DNA from: an uncultured Acidimicrobiales bacterium | Lineage (GTDB): Bacteria > Actinomycetota > Acidimicrobiia > Acidimicrobiales > Bin134 | Direction of reading: 5' to 3' | NCBI GenBank assembly: GCA_951813325.1 | Contig: OX638350.1 | Span: forward strand, 1,837,954-1,901,953 | DNA length: 64,000 nucleotides | In this document: positions 45,790-54,436 of the stretch, piece after piece | Layout: each line of letters begins with the position of its first letter | Position numbering within the stretch: position 1 is the first letter of the stretch | Notes under the pieces: model-generated | What the model saw: only the letters and a program-made list of their open reading frames with translations | Told to the model about the DNA's origin: nothing | The model's database searches: none | Made by a program: the position numbers and the translations under genes

Positions 45790-46131
45790 GTGCCCAATCG
45801 CCCAACCGCCGCCAAAGAGTCCAACTCCCCCAACAAGGTGGTGGCCGAGTTGAAGACGCTGCTCATCGGCTATGGCCGACAAGAGATCGTGACGCCCCTG
45901 TCGCAGCTCGGGAGAACGCTGAAGCTCGGCATTCTCGGAGCGCTCAGCATCGGCGTCGGGCTGGTCTTCTTGGCCATCGCCGGATTGCGCCTGCTCCAGA
46001 CCGAGGCCTCGGGGGTGTTCGATGGCAACATGAGCGCCCTGCCCTATGTGGCAGTGCTCATTGGCATAGCGGCCGTGCTGGCCGCCGCGATGGCGGTACG
46101 GGCTCGGATATCGAGAGGAGGCCGCCAATGA
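45790..46131 (+). CDS. Phage-holin-superfamily-like small membrane protein
   Basis: A 113-residue protein with a charged N-terminal half (VAELKTLLIGYGRQEIVTPL split over 18-37) and two transmembrane helices at about 50-72 and 83-103. The pattern resembles the actinobacterial holin-X/YqjE-like family of membrane proteins, which is not phage-specific. The GTG start has AGGAGG five bases upstream. Its end overlaps the next gene (ATGA). Confidence 0.72.
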   Translation: MPNRPTAAKESNSPNKVVAELKTLLIGYGRQEIVTPLSQLGRTLKLGILGALSIGVGLVFLAIAGLRLLQTEASGVFDGNMSALPYVAVLIGIAAVLAAAMAVRARISRGGRQ

Positions 46132-46349
46132 GCGATCCCGACCTGGTCGACGATGCCATCGACAGGGGCGACATCAGGGCCAAGTTCGAAGAGCTGAAGG
46201 ACAGCCTGGACCACACCGCGGAGGCGGCTCGCACCCCGATGCTGGCCGCGGCCATCGCGGTCGCGGTGGTCGTGGCGGCGCTGGCCTTTGTTCTGGGGCG
46301 GCGGCGAGGGCGGGCCGGCCGCACCGTGGTCGAAGTCCGCCGGATCTGA
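46128..46349 (+). CDS. Small single-helix membrane protein
   Basis: A 73-residue protein with an acidic N-terminal helix (DAIDRGDIRAKFEELKDSLD), one transmembrane segment at about 38-57 and a basic tail RRRGRAGR. It looks like the DUF3618/YtxH type of stress or envelope proteins. It is coupled to the preceding gene. Confidence 0.68.
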   Translation: MSDPDLVDDAIDRGDIRAKFEELKDSLDHTAEAARTPMLAAAIAVAVVVAALAFVLGRRRGRAGRTVVEVRRI

Positions 46350-46362
46350 TCGGGCGGGGCGA

Positions 46363-46584
46363 ATGGCTGATCCCCTGAGCTATCTGCGCCGACAGGCCAT
46401 CGTCCGAGGCGTCGTGGGCGGGCGCCGGGCCTGGCTCATCTTGGGCGGCATGGCCTGGGCAATTCGATTGCTGAGCCGAGTGGCCGGCATCCGCCGGCTT
46501 CGAACGGTGCTGACTCAGGAGCTGCGCCCCGGCGAGAGCCTGCTGGTCTCTCATCTGCCCGACGACTCGAATCCTGCCGAATAG
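46363..46584 (+). CDS. Small hydrophobic protein, unknown
   Basis: A 73-residue protein with a basic N terminus and a moderately hydrophobic segment at about 24-38 (RAWLILGGMAWAIRLL). I do not recognise it. It sits 13 bp after the previous small membrane gene, in the run leading to trmI, so is probably co-transcribed. Confidence 0.6.
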   Translation: MADPLSYLRRQAIVRGVVGGRRAWLILGGMAWAIRLLSRVAGIRRLRTVLTQELRPGESLLVSHLPDDSNPAE

Positions 46585-46612
46585 TGAGCCCGATGGCTCT
46601 TGTCGGATCGCA

Positions 46613-47386
46613 GTGAGTCGGGGGCTTCGATCTGGCGAGCTGGTACTGCTCACCGACCGCAAGGGCCGCCGCTATCTGGTCTCGCTGGTCGAGGGTGGCG
46701 AATTCCACACCCACGCGGGGTCGGTGGCTCACGACACGCTGATCGGGGGTGCCGAGGGAATGCAGGTGCGCACGACCCGCAACGCCGAGCTGACGGTGTG
46801 GCGCCCAACGCTCAGCGAATACGTGCTGAGGATGCCCCGGGGAGCGCAGGTGGTGTATCCCAAGGACAGCGCGGCCATCTTGATGCAGGCTGATGTGTTC
46901 CCTGGAGCAAGGGTGCTGGAGTCAGGAGTGGGTTCGGGGGCCCTGTCGTTGAGCCTCCTGAGAGCCGGAGCGGTGGTGCTGGGCTATGAGATCAGGGAGG
47001 ACTTCGCGCAGCAGGCGAAGGAGAACGTGGCGGGCTTTCTCGGATTGGATGCGACCGAGCGCTACCAGGTGGAGATCAAAGACTCCTATCGGGGGATCGA
47101 AGCAGAAGGACTGGACCGGGTTGTGCTGGATTTGCCCGAGCCCTGGCAGGTCGTGCCCCATGCTGCCGCCTCGCTGGTTCCCGGCGGCATCCTGGTGGCC
47201 TACACCCCGAGCATCGTGCAGGCGGCGCGGCTGCGAGAAGCATGCGAGGCCGGACCCTGGGCCGCGGCATCCACGATGGAGGTATTGCACCGCGAATGGC
47301 ACATCGAAGGAGACGCGGTCAGGCCCGAGCACCGAATGGTGGGCCACACCGGGTTTGTGACGACAGCTCGCCGTTTGGCCGACTAG
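46613..47386 (+). CDS. trmI: tRNA (adenine58-N1)-methyltransferase TrmI
   Basis: A 257-residue Rossmann-fold SAM methyltransferase making m1A58 in the T-loop of tRNAs. The N-terminal beta domain covers 1-70; the SAM motif is VLESGVGSGALSLSLLRA (about 102-119), and the catalytic segment LDLPEPWQ lies near 173-180. Adjacency to the ARC ATPase gene is conserved in Actinobacteria. The GTG start at 46613 lacks a strong ribosome site. Confidence 0.93.
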   Translation: MSRGLRSGELVLLTDRKGRRYLVSLVEGGEFHTHAGSVAHDTLIGGAEGMQVRTTRNAELTVWRPTLSEYVLRMPRGAQVVYPKDSAAILMQADVFPGARVLESGVGSGALSLSLLRAGAVVLGYEIREDFAQQAKENVAGFLGLDATERYQVEIKDSYRGIEAEGLDRVVLDLPEPWQVVPHAAASLVPGGILVAYTPSIVQAARLREACEAGPWAAASTMEVLHREWHIEGDAVRPEHRMVGHTGFVTTARRLAD

Positions 47387-47410
47387 CGGCTGTGGGGAGA
47401 TTGGCGAGGG

Positions 47411-47650
47411 TCAGACCTCGATGAAGATGCACTCCCCAGGGCATTCCTCGGCCGATTCGATGGTGGCCTCTTCTTGCCCGTCAGGCACGATGGCCAGTCC
47501 CTCGACTCCGCCCGGTTCGCTGAAAACCTTGTCACCCTCTTTGACGTAGGCCAAGCCATCGTCGAGCAGCGTGAAGACATCGGGGGCGATCTCCTCGCAG
47601 AGACCGTCACCAGTGCAGAGATCCTGATCGATCCAGACCTTCATTTGCAT
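47411..47650 (-). CDS. Ferredoxin (3Fe-4S/4Fe-4S actinobacterial type)
   Basis: A 79-residue acidic ferredoxin with CTGDGLC (Cys12, Cys18) and C-terminal CPGEC (Cys70, Cys74) cluster ligands. The pattern CxxDxxC...CP is that of small actinobacterial ferredoxins serving P450s or other oxidoreductases. A second ATG two codons inside (47644) is equally possible. It lies antiparallel between trmI and the proteasomal ATPase gene. Confidence 0.85.
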   Translation of the reverse strand: MQMKVWIDQDLCTGDGLCEEIAPDVFTLLDDGLAYVKEGDKVFSEPGGVEGLAIVPDGQEEATIESAEECPGECIFIEV

Positions 47651-47773
47651 CGGTGCATTAGCCCTTTCATGACAAACGGCGAATAGCGGGAATGGTAGAC
47701 GCTGGGGGCCCCGTCAGTGTAACCGACCGAGAATCGATATCCGCCATGCAGCGGAAATTCGTGAGAAGACGTG

Positions 47774-47779
47774 TAAAGT
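47774..47779 (+). promoter_or_regulatory. -10 element (TAAAGT) of the ARC gene
   Basis: TANNNT hexamer ending 9 nt before the ATG at 47789; predicts a leader of only 1-3 bases. Confidence 0.4.
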
Positions 47780-47788
47780 CGGGTCGCA

Positions 47789-49549
47789 ATGGCAGACGGC
47801 GACGCGGCTACAGGAGCGGACATCCCACCGCAGGAGACTCCCCAGGTCGAGGAGTTGGCGGCACTGGCAGAAGAGGTGGCCATCCTCCGCCAGCGGCTGC
47901 AAGACGCTCCCAAGCGGGTCCGCACCCTAGAAGAGCGGCTGCTGGAGACCAAGGGCCAGTTGGCCAAGGCGGTCTCCCAGAACGAGAAGCTCACCTACAC
48001 CCTGCGCGAGGCCCGAGAGCACATCTCGGCCCTGCGAGACGAGGTGGACAAGCTCACTCAGCCGCCGTCAGCCTACGGAACATTCTTGGGCCGCAACGAC
48101 GACGACACGGTGGACGTGTTCTCCGGGGGCCGCAAGATGCGGGTGGCGCTCCATCCAGAGATCGAGGCCGAAGAGCTGAGCCGGGGCCAAGAGGTGGTCT
48201 TGAACGAATCGCTGAACGTGGTGCTGTCCCGGGTGGGAGATGGGACCGGAGAGGTGGTGACCGTCAAAGAGGTGCTGAGCGGCGGTCTGCGGGCCCTGAT
48301 CGTCGGTCGGGCCGACGAAGAGCGGGTGGTGGAGCTGGCCACCGACCTGATCGACCAGCCGCTGAAGAGCGGGGACACCGCATTGATGGACTCCCGCTCG
48401 GGTCTCCTCGTCGAGCGCCTGCCCCGGCCCGAGGTGGAAGACCTCGTGCTGGAGGAGGTCCCCGACGTCACCTATGAACAGGTCGGCGGGCTGAACGAGC
48501 AGATCGAGCAGATCACCGATGCCGTCGAGCTTCCCTTCGTGCATCACGACCTGTTCGCCGAGTACCAGCTGCCTGCGCCCAAGGGCATCCTTTTGTACGG
48601 CCCGCCGGGCTGCGGCAAGACCTTGATCGCCAAGGCGGTGGCCAACTCCCTGGCGGGCAAGGTGGCCGAGATGAGCTCCGACCGGGAAGCCCGCTCCTAT
48701 TTCTTGAACATCAAGGGCCCGGAGCTGCTCAACAAATACGTGGGCGAGACCGAGCGCCAAATCCGCCTGGTATTCCAACGGGCTCGGGAGAAGTCGGCCG
48801 AGGGGTGGCCGGTGATCGTGTTCTTCGACGAGATGGAGTCGTTGTTCCGCACTCGGGGCACTGGGATCAGCTCCGACATGGAGTCCACCGTAGTGCCGCA
48901 ACTGCTGGCTGAAATCGACGGTGTCGAGGCGCTGCGCAACGTGATCGTCATCGGGGCGTCCAACCGCGAGGACCTCATCGACCCGGCCATTTTGAGACCG
49001 GGGCGCCTGGATGTGAAGATCAAGATCCAGCGTCCCGACGCCGACGCGGCCTGCGCCATCTTCTCCCGCTACCTCACCTCCGATCTGCCCATCGCCGCCG
49101 AGATGGTGGACGGGCTGGGCGGCGGCGACCCGGACAAGGCTATCCAGGCCATGGTCGAGCAGACCGTGGCCGAGATGTTCTTGGAAGAGGAGCGCAACCA
49201 GTTCTTGGAGGTCACCTACCAGAACGGCGATAAGGAGATCATGTACTTCAAGGACTTCGCCTCTGGCGCCATGATCGAGAATGTGGTGCGACGGGCCAAG
49301 AAGCTGGCCATCAAGCGGCTGCTGGCCGGGGGAGCGCCGGGTATCCACGTGAACGACCTGCTGGAATCGGTGCACCAGGAGTACCGAGAGCACGAGGATC
49401 TGCCCAACACCACCAACCCCGACGACTGGGCCAAGATCTCGGGCAAGAAGGGGGAGCGGATTGCCTTCGTCCGCACGCTGTTGTCCAGCGAGGAGACAAG
49501 CCAAGGCGGGCGGTCCATCGAGGCGATAGGCCCCGGCCAATACCTGTAG
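47789..49549 (+). CDS. arc: Proteasome-associated AAA ATPase ARC/Mpa
   Basis: A 586-residue hexameric unfoldase that recognises pupylated proteins and feeds them to the 20S proteasome. The N-terminal coiled coil (about 20-90) binds Pup, two OB folds follow (about 95-220), then the AAA domain with Walker A GPPGCGKT (271-278) and Walker B VFFDEME (344-350). The C terminus ends GQYL, the penultimate-tyrosine motif that docks into the proteasome alpha ring. Length matches mycobacterial Mpa (609). Confidence 0.97.
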   Translation: MADGDAATGADIPPQETPQVEELAALAEEVAILRQRLQDAPKRVRTLEERLLETKGQLAKAVSQNEKLTYTLREAREHISALRDEVDKLTQPPSAYGTFLGRNDDDTVDVFSGGRKMRVALHPEIEAEELSRGQEVVLNESLNVVLSRVGDGTGEVVTVKEVLSGGLRALIVGRADEERVVELATDLIDQPLKSGDTALMDSRSGLLVERLPRPEVEDLVLEEVPDVTYEQVGGLNEQIEQITDAVELPFVHHDLFAEYQLPAPKGILLYGPPGCGKTLIAKAVANSLAGKVAEMSSDREARSYFLNIKGPELLNKYVGETERQIRLVFQRAREKSAEGWPVIVFFDEMESLFRTRGTGISSDMESTVVPQLLAEIDGVEALRNVIVIGASNREDLIDPAILRPGRLDVKIKIQRPDADAACAIFSRYLTSDLPIAAEMVDGLGGGDPDKAIQAMVEQTVAEMFLEEERNQFLEVTYQNGDKEIMYFKDFASGAMIENVVRRAKKLAIKRLLAGGAPGIHVNDLLESVHQEYREHEDLPNTTNPDDWAKISGKKGERIAFVRTLLSSEETSQGGRSIEAIGPGQYL

Positions 49550-49619
49550 CCGCAAGTGCCGCCGCTCACGCGGCATGAGTCGAATGCCTCTATCCCCGAT
49601 TGACGCGTGGGATGTCAAG

Positions 49620-49625
49620 TAGCGT
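49620..49625 (+). promoter_or_regulatory. -10 element (TAGCGT), leaderless type, for dop
   Basis: TANNNT hexamer ending 7 nt before the ATG at 49633. TTGACG at 49600-49605 is 14 bp upstream, short of the ideal -35 spacing. Confidence 0.5.
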
Positions 49626-49632
49626 GCCACCC

Positions 49633-51156
49633 ATGGCGGTTCCCAAGATCTGCGGCATCGAGACCGAGTTCGGGATCGCGCACACCGGCACCGAGGACGC
49701 CAACCCGATCGCGGCATCCTCTCTGTTGATCAACTCCTATCTGTCGGAAGTGGAGCGCACCGGGGAGGGCGGCCCTGCGGCGGGGGTGAGCTGGGACTTT
49801 GAAGACGAGATGCCGGGCAACGACATCCGGGGAATCGCCCCGCTGGGATCTCTGGCCCCCGAAATCGACACCCACCTGGTGAACGCCGTGCTCACCAATG
49901 GCGCCCGCTACTACGTGGACCACGCCCACCCTGAGCTTTCTACCCCCGAGTGCAGCAATGCCCTGGACATAACCCGCTACGACAAGGCCGCCGAGCTGAT
50001 CCTGCTGCGCTCCATGGAGGCGGCCGCCCAACTGCTGCCCCGGGGCCAGGAACTGGTGGTCTACAAGAACAACTCCGACGGCAAGGGCAACAGTTACGGC
50101 TGCCATGAGAACTACCTCATGGCCCGCACAACCCCCTTCTCCCTCATCGTGGTCCATGCCACCGCCCACCTGGTGACCCGCCAGATCTTCACCGGCTCGG
50201 GCAAGGTGGGCTCCGAGGCCCCCGGCCTGACCACCGCGGAGGTGCCGTTCCAGATCACCCAGAGAGCGGACTTCTTCGAGGAGGAGGTGGGGCTGGAGAC
50301 CACGCTGAAGCGGCCCATCATCAACACCCGCGACGAGCCCCACGCCGATGCCCGGCTCTACCGCCGTCTGCACATCATCGCCGGTGACGCCAACATGTCG
50401 GAGGTGGCCACCTTCCTCAAGGTGGGGACCACTGCCATCGTGTTGGCGATGGTGGAGGACAACGTGTTGCCCCGAGAGTTCCGCTTCCAGACCCCGGTGC
50501 AGGCCATGAGGCAGGTCTCCTACGACTTGAGCCTGGCCAAGCCGCTGGAACTGACCGACGGGACCAGCGCCACTGCGCTGGAGATCCAGTGGGATCTGCT
50601 GGACCAGGCCCGCAAGTACGCCGACAGCCACGGGCTCGACGCAGTGGGCGGCCCAGTGGGGCAAATGGTGATCGACCGGTGGGAGCAGGTTTTGGCCGGC
50701 TTGGAGGCCGACCCGATGGGCTTGGCCCGCCAGCTCGACTGGGTGGCCAAGTACCGCCTGATCCAGGGCTTGGCGCAGCGCCACGGCCTCCGCCCCGACG
50801 ATGCCCGGATGGCGGCGCTCGACCTCCAGTATCACGACTTGCGACCTGAGCGGTCGGTGGCAGCTCGAGTGGGGTTGGAAACGCTGGTGTCTCCCGGAGA
50901 GGCCCGACGGGCCATCTCCGAGCCTCCTGCGGATACGCGGGCCTACTTCCGGGGCCAGTGCCTGAAGCGGTGGGCTTCGAGCATCGTGGCCGCCAACTGG
51001 GACTCGATCGTGTTCGACGTGGGCGACGAGCCGCTTCGGCGGGTGCCCATGATGGAGCCCGCTCGGGGCACCTTGGACCATGTCGGCCAACTGCTGGCTG
51101 AGTGCGAAAGCGCCGCCGAACTGCTGAACCGCCTGCGGGACCCGAGCTCTCGCTGA
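49633..51156 (+). CDS. dop: Pup deamidase/depupylase Dop
   Basis: A 507-residue carboxylate-amine ligase-like enzyme that converts the C-terminal Gln of Pup to Glu and also removes Pup from substrates. Family segments are ICGIETEFGIAH at the N terminus, YYVDHAHPELSTPEC with the conserved Asp96, [18 protein letters not shown] and [11 protein letters not shown]. It is longer than PafA through the 35-residue insertion at about 35-70, the typical Dop loop. The ATG at 49633 is set by the TAGCGT box. It needs ATP and sits in the usual order arc-dop-pup. Confidence 0.96.
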   Translation: MAVPKICGIETEFGIAHTGTEDANPIAASSLLINSYLSEVERTGEGGPAAGVSWDFEDEMPGNDIRGIAPLGSLAPEIDTHLVNAVLTNGARYYVDHAHPELSTPECSNALDITRYDKAAELILLRSMEAAAQLLPRGQELVVYKNNSDGKGNSYGCHENYLMARTTPFSLIVVHATAHLVTRQIFTGSGKVGSEAPGLTTAEVPFQITQRADFFEEEVGLETTLKRPIINTRDEPHADARLYRRLHIIAGDANMSEVATFLKVGTTAIVLAMVEDNVLPREFRFQTPVQAMRQVSYDLSLAKPLELTDGTSATALEIQWDLLDQARKYADSHGLDAVGGPVGQMVIDRWEQVLAGLEADPMGLARQLDWVAKYRLIQGLAQRHGLRPDDARMAALDLQYHDLRPERSVAARVGLETLVSPGEARRAISEPPADTRAYFRGQCLKRWASSIVAANWDSIVFDVGDEPLRRVPMMEPARGTLDHVGQLLAECESAAELLNRLRDPSSR

Positions 51157-51235
51157 GGCTTCTCCACAATTTGCCCTCCTGTTGGGATCGGCGCGATATC
51201 GTGAGCGGCACGCACTCGGGCATGAGGGGAATGAG

Positions 51236-51430
51236 ATGGCGGAAAGAGAACAGATCAAAAAGCCGGCGCCTCAGCGAGAGGAGTCTGCGTACGAGGAATC
51301 TCCCGCCATCCCAGGACAGGGCGAGGAGTTGAAGGCCGAACTCGACGAATTGCTGGACGAGATCGACGAGGTGCTGGAGTCCAATGCGGAGGACTTTGTG
51401 AAGTCCTATATCCAAAAGGGCGGGCAGTAG
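51236..51430 (+). CDS. pup: Prokaryotic ubiquitin-like protein Pup
   Basis: A 64-residue, very acidic, disordered tag protein. The C-terminal helix ELKAELDELLDEIDEVL (31-47) binds ARC, and the last residues are KGGQ, so Dop must deamidate the Gln before PafA can attach Pup to lysines. The ATG at 51236 follows GAGGGGAATGAG. Length is exactly that of mycobacterial Pup. Confidence 0.96.
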   Translation: MAEREQIKKPAPQREESAYEESPAIPGQGEELKAELDELLDEIDEVLESNAEDFVKSYIQKGGQ

Positions 51431-51476
51431 CGTCAACTGATCGGCTTGGACCCGCGCGATTCAGACCCCATCGCGG

Positions 51477-51482
51477 TAGTCT
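51477..51482 (+). promoter_or_regulatory. -10 element (TAGTCT), leaderless type, for prcBA
   Basis: TANNNT hexamer ending 7 nt before the GTG at 51490, in the pup-prcB gap. It suggests that prcBA(-pafA) can be transcribed separately from pup. Confidence 0.5.
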
Positions 51483-51489
51483 GCAACCT

Positions 51490-52290
51490 GTGACGTTGCC
51501 CCTTTTTGAAGCCGGGGGCGACCCGGGCCCGGATTTTTCGGCGTTGCTGCGCTCCAGCGGGCTGGTGCCGCCCGTGCCCGGCGTCCCGGCTGCCGATCTG
51601 TTGATCTCCCATGCCACCACGGTGGTTGCCATCCGCTGCCGCCAGGGAGTGGTGATGGCGGGAGACCGCCGGGCCACCGCTGGACACCTCATAAGCCACC
51701 GAACCATCGAAAAGGTGTTTCCCGCCGACCGCTACTCCGGTGTGGCCATCGCCGGGGCCGCGGGACCGGCGATGGAGATGGTCCGACTGTTCCAGCTGCA
51801 ACTCGAGCACTACGAGAAGGTGGAGGGCAAATCCCTCAGCCTCGATGGCAAGGCAAACCAACTGGGCATGATGGTGAGAAACAACCTGCCCGCGGCCATG
51901 CAGGGATTCGCCGTGGTGCCGCTGTTCGCCGGCTATGACACCTCACGAGGGGCCGGCCGGCTGTTCCAGTACGATGTGACCGGCGGCCGCTATGAAGAGC
52001 GGGATTACGCGGCGGGGGGCTCGGGGAGCCTGCACGCGGGAACGGTGATCAAGCTGGGCTATCGCTCGGACGCCGACGCCGACGAGATGATCGAATTGGC
52101 GGTGTCGGCCCTGTTCCGCACCGCAGAGGAGGACGCGGCTACCGGTGGTCCCGACCTGGTTCGGGGCATCTACCCGGTGGTGGCGGTGATCGGGGCCGAG
52201 GGATTCGAGCGGGTTGCTGACGCCGACGTGGAATCCCGGTTCCGCGACCTGCTGGCCAGCTTGGAGAGCCAAGGGGGCGAATCCCAGTGA
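51490..52290 (+). CDS. prcB: 20S proteasome beta subunit PrcB
   Basis: A 266-residue precursor whose 42-residue propeptide is cleaved to expose Thr43 as the catalytic nucleophile (SHATTVVAIR). Other catalytic positions include MAGDRRAT (Asp) and the Lys/Arg in EKVFP. The residue before Thr is Ala, where most actinobacterial beta subunits have Gly (HGTT). The rest fits the family (LFAGYD, GGSGSLHAG). It assembles with PrcA into a four-ring barrel. Its stop overlaps the prcA GTG. Confidence 0.96.
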   Translation: MTLPLFEAGGDPGPDFSALLRSSGLVPPVPGVPAADLLISHATTVVAIRCRQGVVMAGDRRATAGHLISHRTIEKVFPADRYSGVAIAGAAGPAMEMVRLFQLQLEHYEKVEGKSLSLDGKANQLGMMVRNNLPAAMQGFAVVPLFAGYDTSRGAGRLFQYDVTGGRYEERDYAAGGSGSLHAGTVIKLGYRSDADADEMIELAVSALFRTAEEDAATGGPDLVRGIYPVVAVIGAEGFERVADADVESRFRDLLASLESQGGESQ

Positions 52291-52964
52291 CAATGCCCTT
52301 TTACGTTGCGCCCGAGCAGCTCATGAAGGATCGGGCCGACTTTGCCCGCAAGGGGATAGCCCGAGGACGGACCCTGGCTGCCCTCAGCATCAAAGACGGC
52401 ATCTTGATCTGTGCGGAGAACCAGTCGAACACCCTGCGCAAGGTGAGCGAGATCTACGACCGCATCGCCTTCGCCGGTGTGGGCCGCTACAACGAATTCG
52501 ACCAGCTGCGCATTGCCGGCGTGCGGCACGCCGACCTGAAGGGGTACACCTACAGCCGCGAGGACGTTGACGCTCGGAGCCTGGCCAACCAATACGCCCA
52601 AGTTCTGGGCCAGACATTCACCCATGAGATGAAGCCGATGGAGGTGGAGATCTTGGTAGCAGAGGTGGCGACGGAGTCCGGCGGTGATCAGATGTTCCAC
52701 GTCCTCTACGACGGCACCGTGAACGACGAATCCGGCTACACCGTTTTGGGGGGAGAGGCCGATTCCATTGCCGAGACGCTGGGCCAGAGCTACGACGGGG
52801 AATGGGAGGCGGGCGATGCCGTGAGGGCCGCAGCGGCGGCGCTTGCCGGTCAGGATCGGACATTTGAAGCCGATGACCTGGAGGTGGCTATTTTGATTCG
52901 GGAGACGGGGAGGCGGGCGTTTCAGAGAATCGAGGGCGACGAGCTGGCCGGGATGCTGGGCTGA
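52287..52964 (+). CDS. prcA: 20S proteasome alpha subunit PrcA
   Basis: A 225-residue non-catalytic outer-ring subunit. The N-terminal gate segment is MPFYVAPEQLMKDRADFARKG (first 22 residues, split), then GRTLAALSIKDGILICAEN and YDRIAFAGVGRYNEF. No catalytic Thr. The GTG overlaps the prcB stop (GTGA). Its stop overlaps the first ATG of the 38-bp repeat array that precedes pafA (TGATGG). Confidence 0.95.
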   Translation: MTMPFYVAPEQLMKDRADFARKGIARGRTLAALSIKDGILICAENQSNTLRKVSEIYDRIAFAGVGRYNEFDQLRIAGVRHADLKGYTYSREDVDARSLANQYAQVLGQTFTHEMKPMEVEILVAEVATESGGDQMFHVLYDGTVNDESGYTVLGGEADSIAETLGQSYDGEWEAGDAVRAAAAALAGQDRTFEADDLEVAILIRETGRRAFQRIEGDELAGMLG

Positions 52965-53112
52965 TGGAACGGCGGATCTTCGGGATCGAGAACGAGTAGG
53001 CATGGAACGGCGGATCTTCGGGATCGAGAACGAGTAGGCATGGAACGGCGGATCTTCGGGATCGAGAACGAGTAGGCATGGAACGGCGGATCTTCGGGAT
53101 CGAGAACGAGTA
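52964..53112. repeat. Four tandem copies of the pafA start (38-bp period)
   Basis: Identical copies begin at 52964, 53002, 53040 and 53078 (the last is the real pafA start). Copies 1-3 read ATG, ten further codons and TAG, then GC and the next ATG; each therefore encodes [11 protein letters not shown] and stops, because TAC of pafA has become TAG at the join. The first ATG overlaps the prcA stop. Confidence 0.98.
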
Positions 53113-54436
53113 CGGCGTGACCTGTGCGCTTCGGGGACACCGCCGACTGAGTCCGGACGAGGTGGCCCGCTACCTGTTCCGCCGGGTTGTCTCTTGGGGT
53201 CGCAGCAGCAACGTCTTTTTGGTGAACGGCGCCCGGCTGTACCTAGACGTGGGCTCACACCCCGAGTACGCCACCCCGGAGTGCGACTCGGTCTACGACC
53301 TTGTGGCCCACGACAAGGCGGGTGAGCGCATCTTGGAGACGCTCATCGAGAGCGCCGAGCAGCGACTGCGGGAAGAGGGCATCCAAGGCGACATCTACCT
53401 GTTCAAGAACAACACCGATTCGGCCGGCAACAGCTATGGCTGCCACGAGAACTACCTGACCAGTCGGCGCGACGACTTCTCCGAGTACGCCGAGGTGCTG
53501 ATCCCGTTTCTGGTCAGCCGCCAGATTTACGCCGGGGCGGGCAAGGTGCTCCAGACGGCGCGCGGGGCCACCTACTGCATAAGCCAGCGGGCCGAGCACA
53601 TCTGGGAGGGCGTGTCCAGCGCGACCACCCGCTCTCGGCCGATCATCAACACCCGCGACGAGCCTCATGCCGACGCGGAGCGATACCGCCGGTTGCACGT
53701 GATCGTGGGGGACTCCAATATGAGCGAGTACGCCACCTTCTTGAAGACAGGAGTGACCAGCATCCTGTTGCGGATGCTGGAAGACCCGTCGGTGGCGCTG
53801 AGGGACATGACGCTGGACAACCCCATCAGAGCCATCCGCGAGATCAGCCACGACCCCACCTGCACGCGGCGGATCCGCCTGGCCAGCGGACGCGAGGTGA
53901 GTGCGCTGGAAATCCAGTCGGAGTACCTGGATCGGGCGCTCAAGTACGCCGACAGCCGGGATCTGGAGCCCCAGGACAAGCAGTCTCTGCAAATGTGGGA
54001 GCACTGTTTGGCCCAGATAGCCAAAGACCCCCTCGGCTTGACCCGGGAATGCGACTGGGTGATGAAGCACCATCTCATCGAGGCCTACCGCGAGCGCCAC
54101 GATCTCGGCCTCAACGATCCCCGAGTGGCTCTTTTGGATCTTCAATACCACGACGTAAACCGATCGCGTAGCTTGTTCTACCGGATGCAGGACCGAGGCA
54201 TGACCGAGCGGATGTGCGTGGACGATGAGATCGGCCATGCGGTGGAGAATCCGCCGGCCACCACTCGGGCACGACTTCGGGGAGAGTTCATCCGACGGGC
54301 CAAGGAGCGCAAGCGGGACTACACCGTGGACTGGGTGCACTTGAAGCTCAACGATCAGGCCCAGCGGACTGTGCTGTGCAAAGACCCGTTCCGAGCCTAT
54401 GACGAGCGGGTGGAAAAGCTGATCGAATCCCTGTGA
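53078..54436 (+). CDS. pafA: Pup-protein ligase PafA
   Basis: A 452-residue ATP-dependent ligase attaching Pup's C-terminal Glu to lysines of target proteins. Family motifs are FGIENEYGV (6-14), [17 protein letters not shown] with catalytic-type Asp57, [17 protein letters not shown], and [17 protein letters not shown]. It lacks the Dop loop. Length matches (452 in M. tuberculosis). Its start region is preceded by three truncated in-frame-stopped copies of itself, so ribosomes leaving prcA would have to pass or re-initiate through them. Confidence 0.97.
   Translation: MERRIFGIENEYGVTCALRGHRRLSPDEVARYLFRRVVSWGRSSNVFLVNGARLYLDVGSHPEYATPECDSVYDLVAHDKAGERILETLIESAEQRLREEGIQGDIYLFKNNTDSAGNSYGCHENYLTSRRDDFSEYAEVLIPFLVSRQIYAGAGKVLQTARGATYCISQRAEHIWEGVSSATTRSRPIINTRDEPHADAERYRRLHVIVGDSNMSEYATFLKTGVTSILLRMLEDPSVALRDMTLDNPIRAIREISHDPTCTRRIRLASGREVSALEIQSEYLDRALKYADSRDLEPQDKQSLQMWEHCLAQIAKDPLGLTRECDWVMKHHLIEAYRERHDLGLNDPRVALLDLQYHDVNRSRSLFYRMQDRGMTERMCVDDEIGHAVENPPATTRARLRGEFIRRAKERKRDYTVDWVHLKLNDQAQRTVLCKDPFRAYDERVEKLIESL

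Noticed and set aside
45790..46131. Prophage remnant because of the holin-like protein
   Set aside because: The family is common in actinobacterial chromosomes and no other phage-like gene is near.
49600..49632. Upstream start codons for dop (49600, 49612)
   Set aside because: The TAGCGT box seven bases before 49633 and the family N terminus favour the 49633 ATG.
52964..53077. CRISPR array at the prcA/pafA border
   Set aside because: Units are contiguous tandem copies of pafA's own start with no spacers and no cas genes nearby; the same holds for the 37- and 57-bp arrays.
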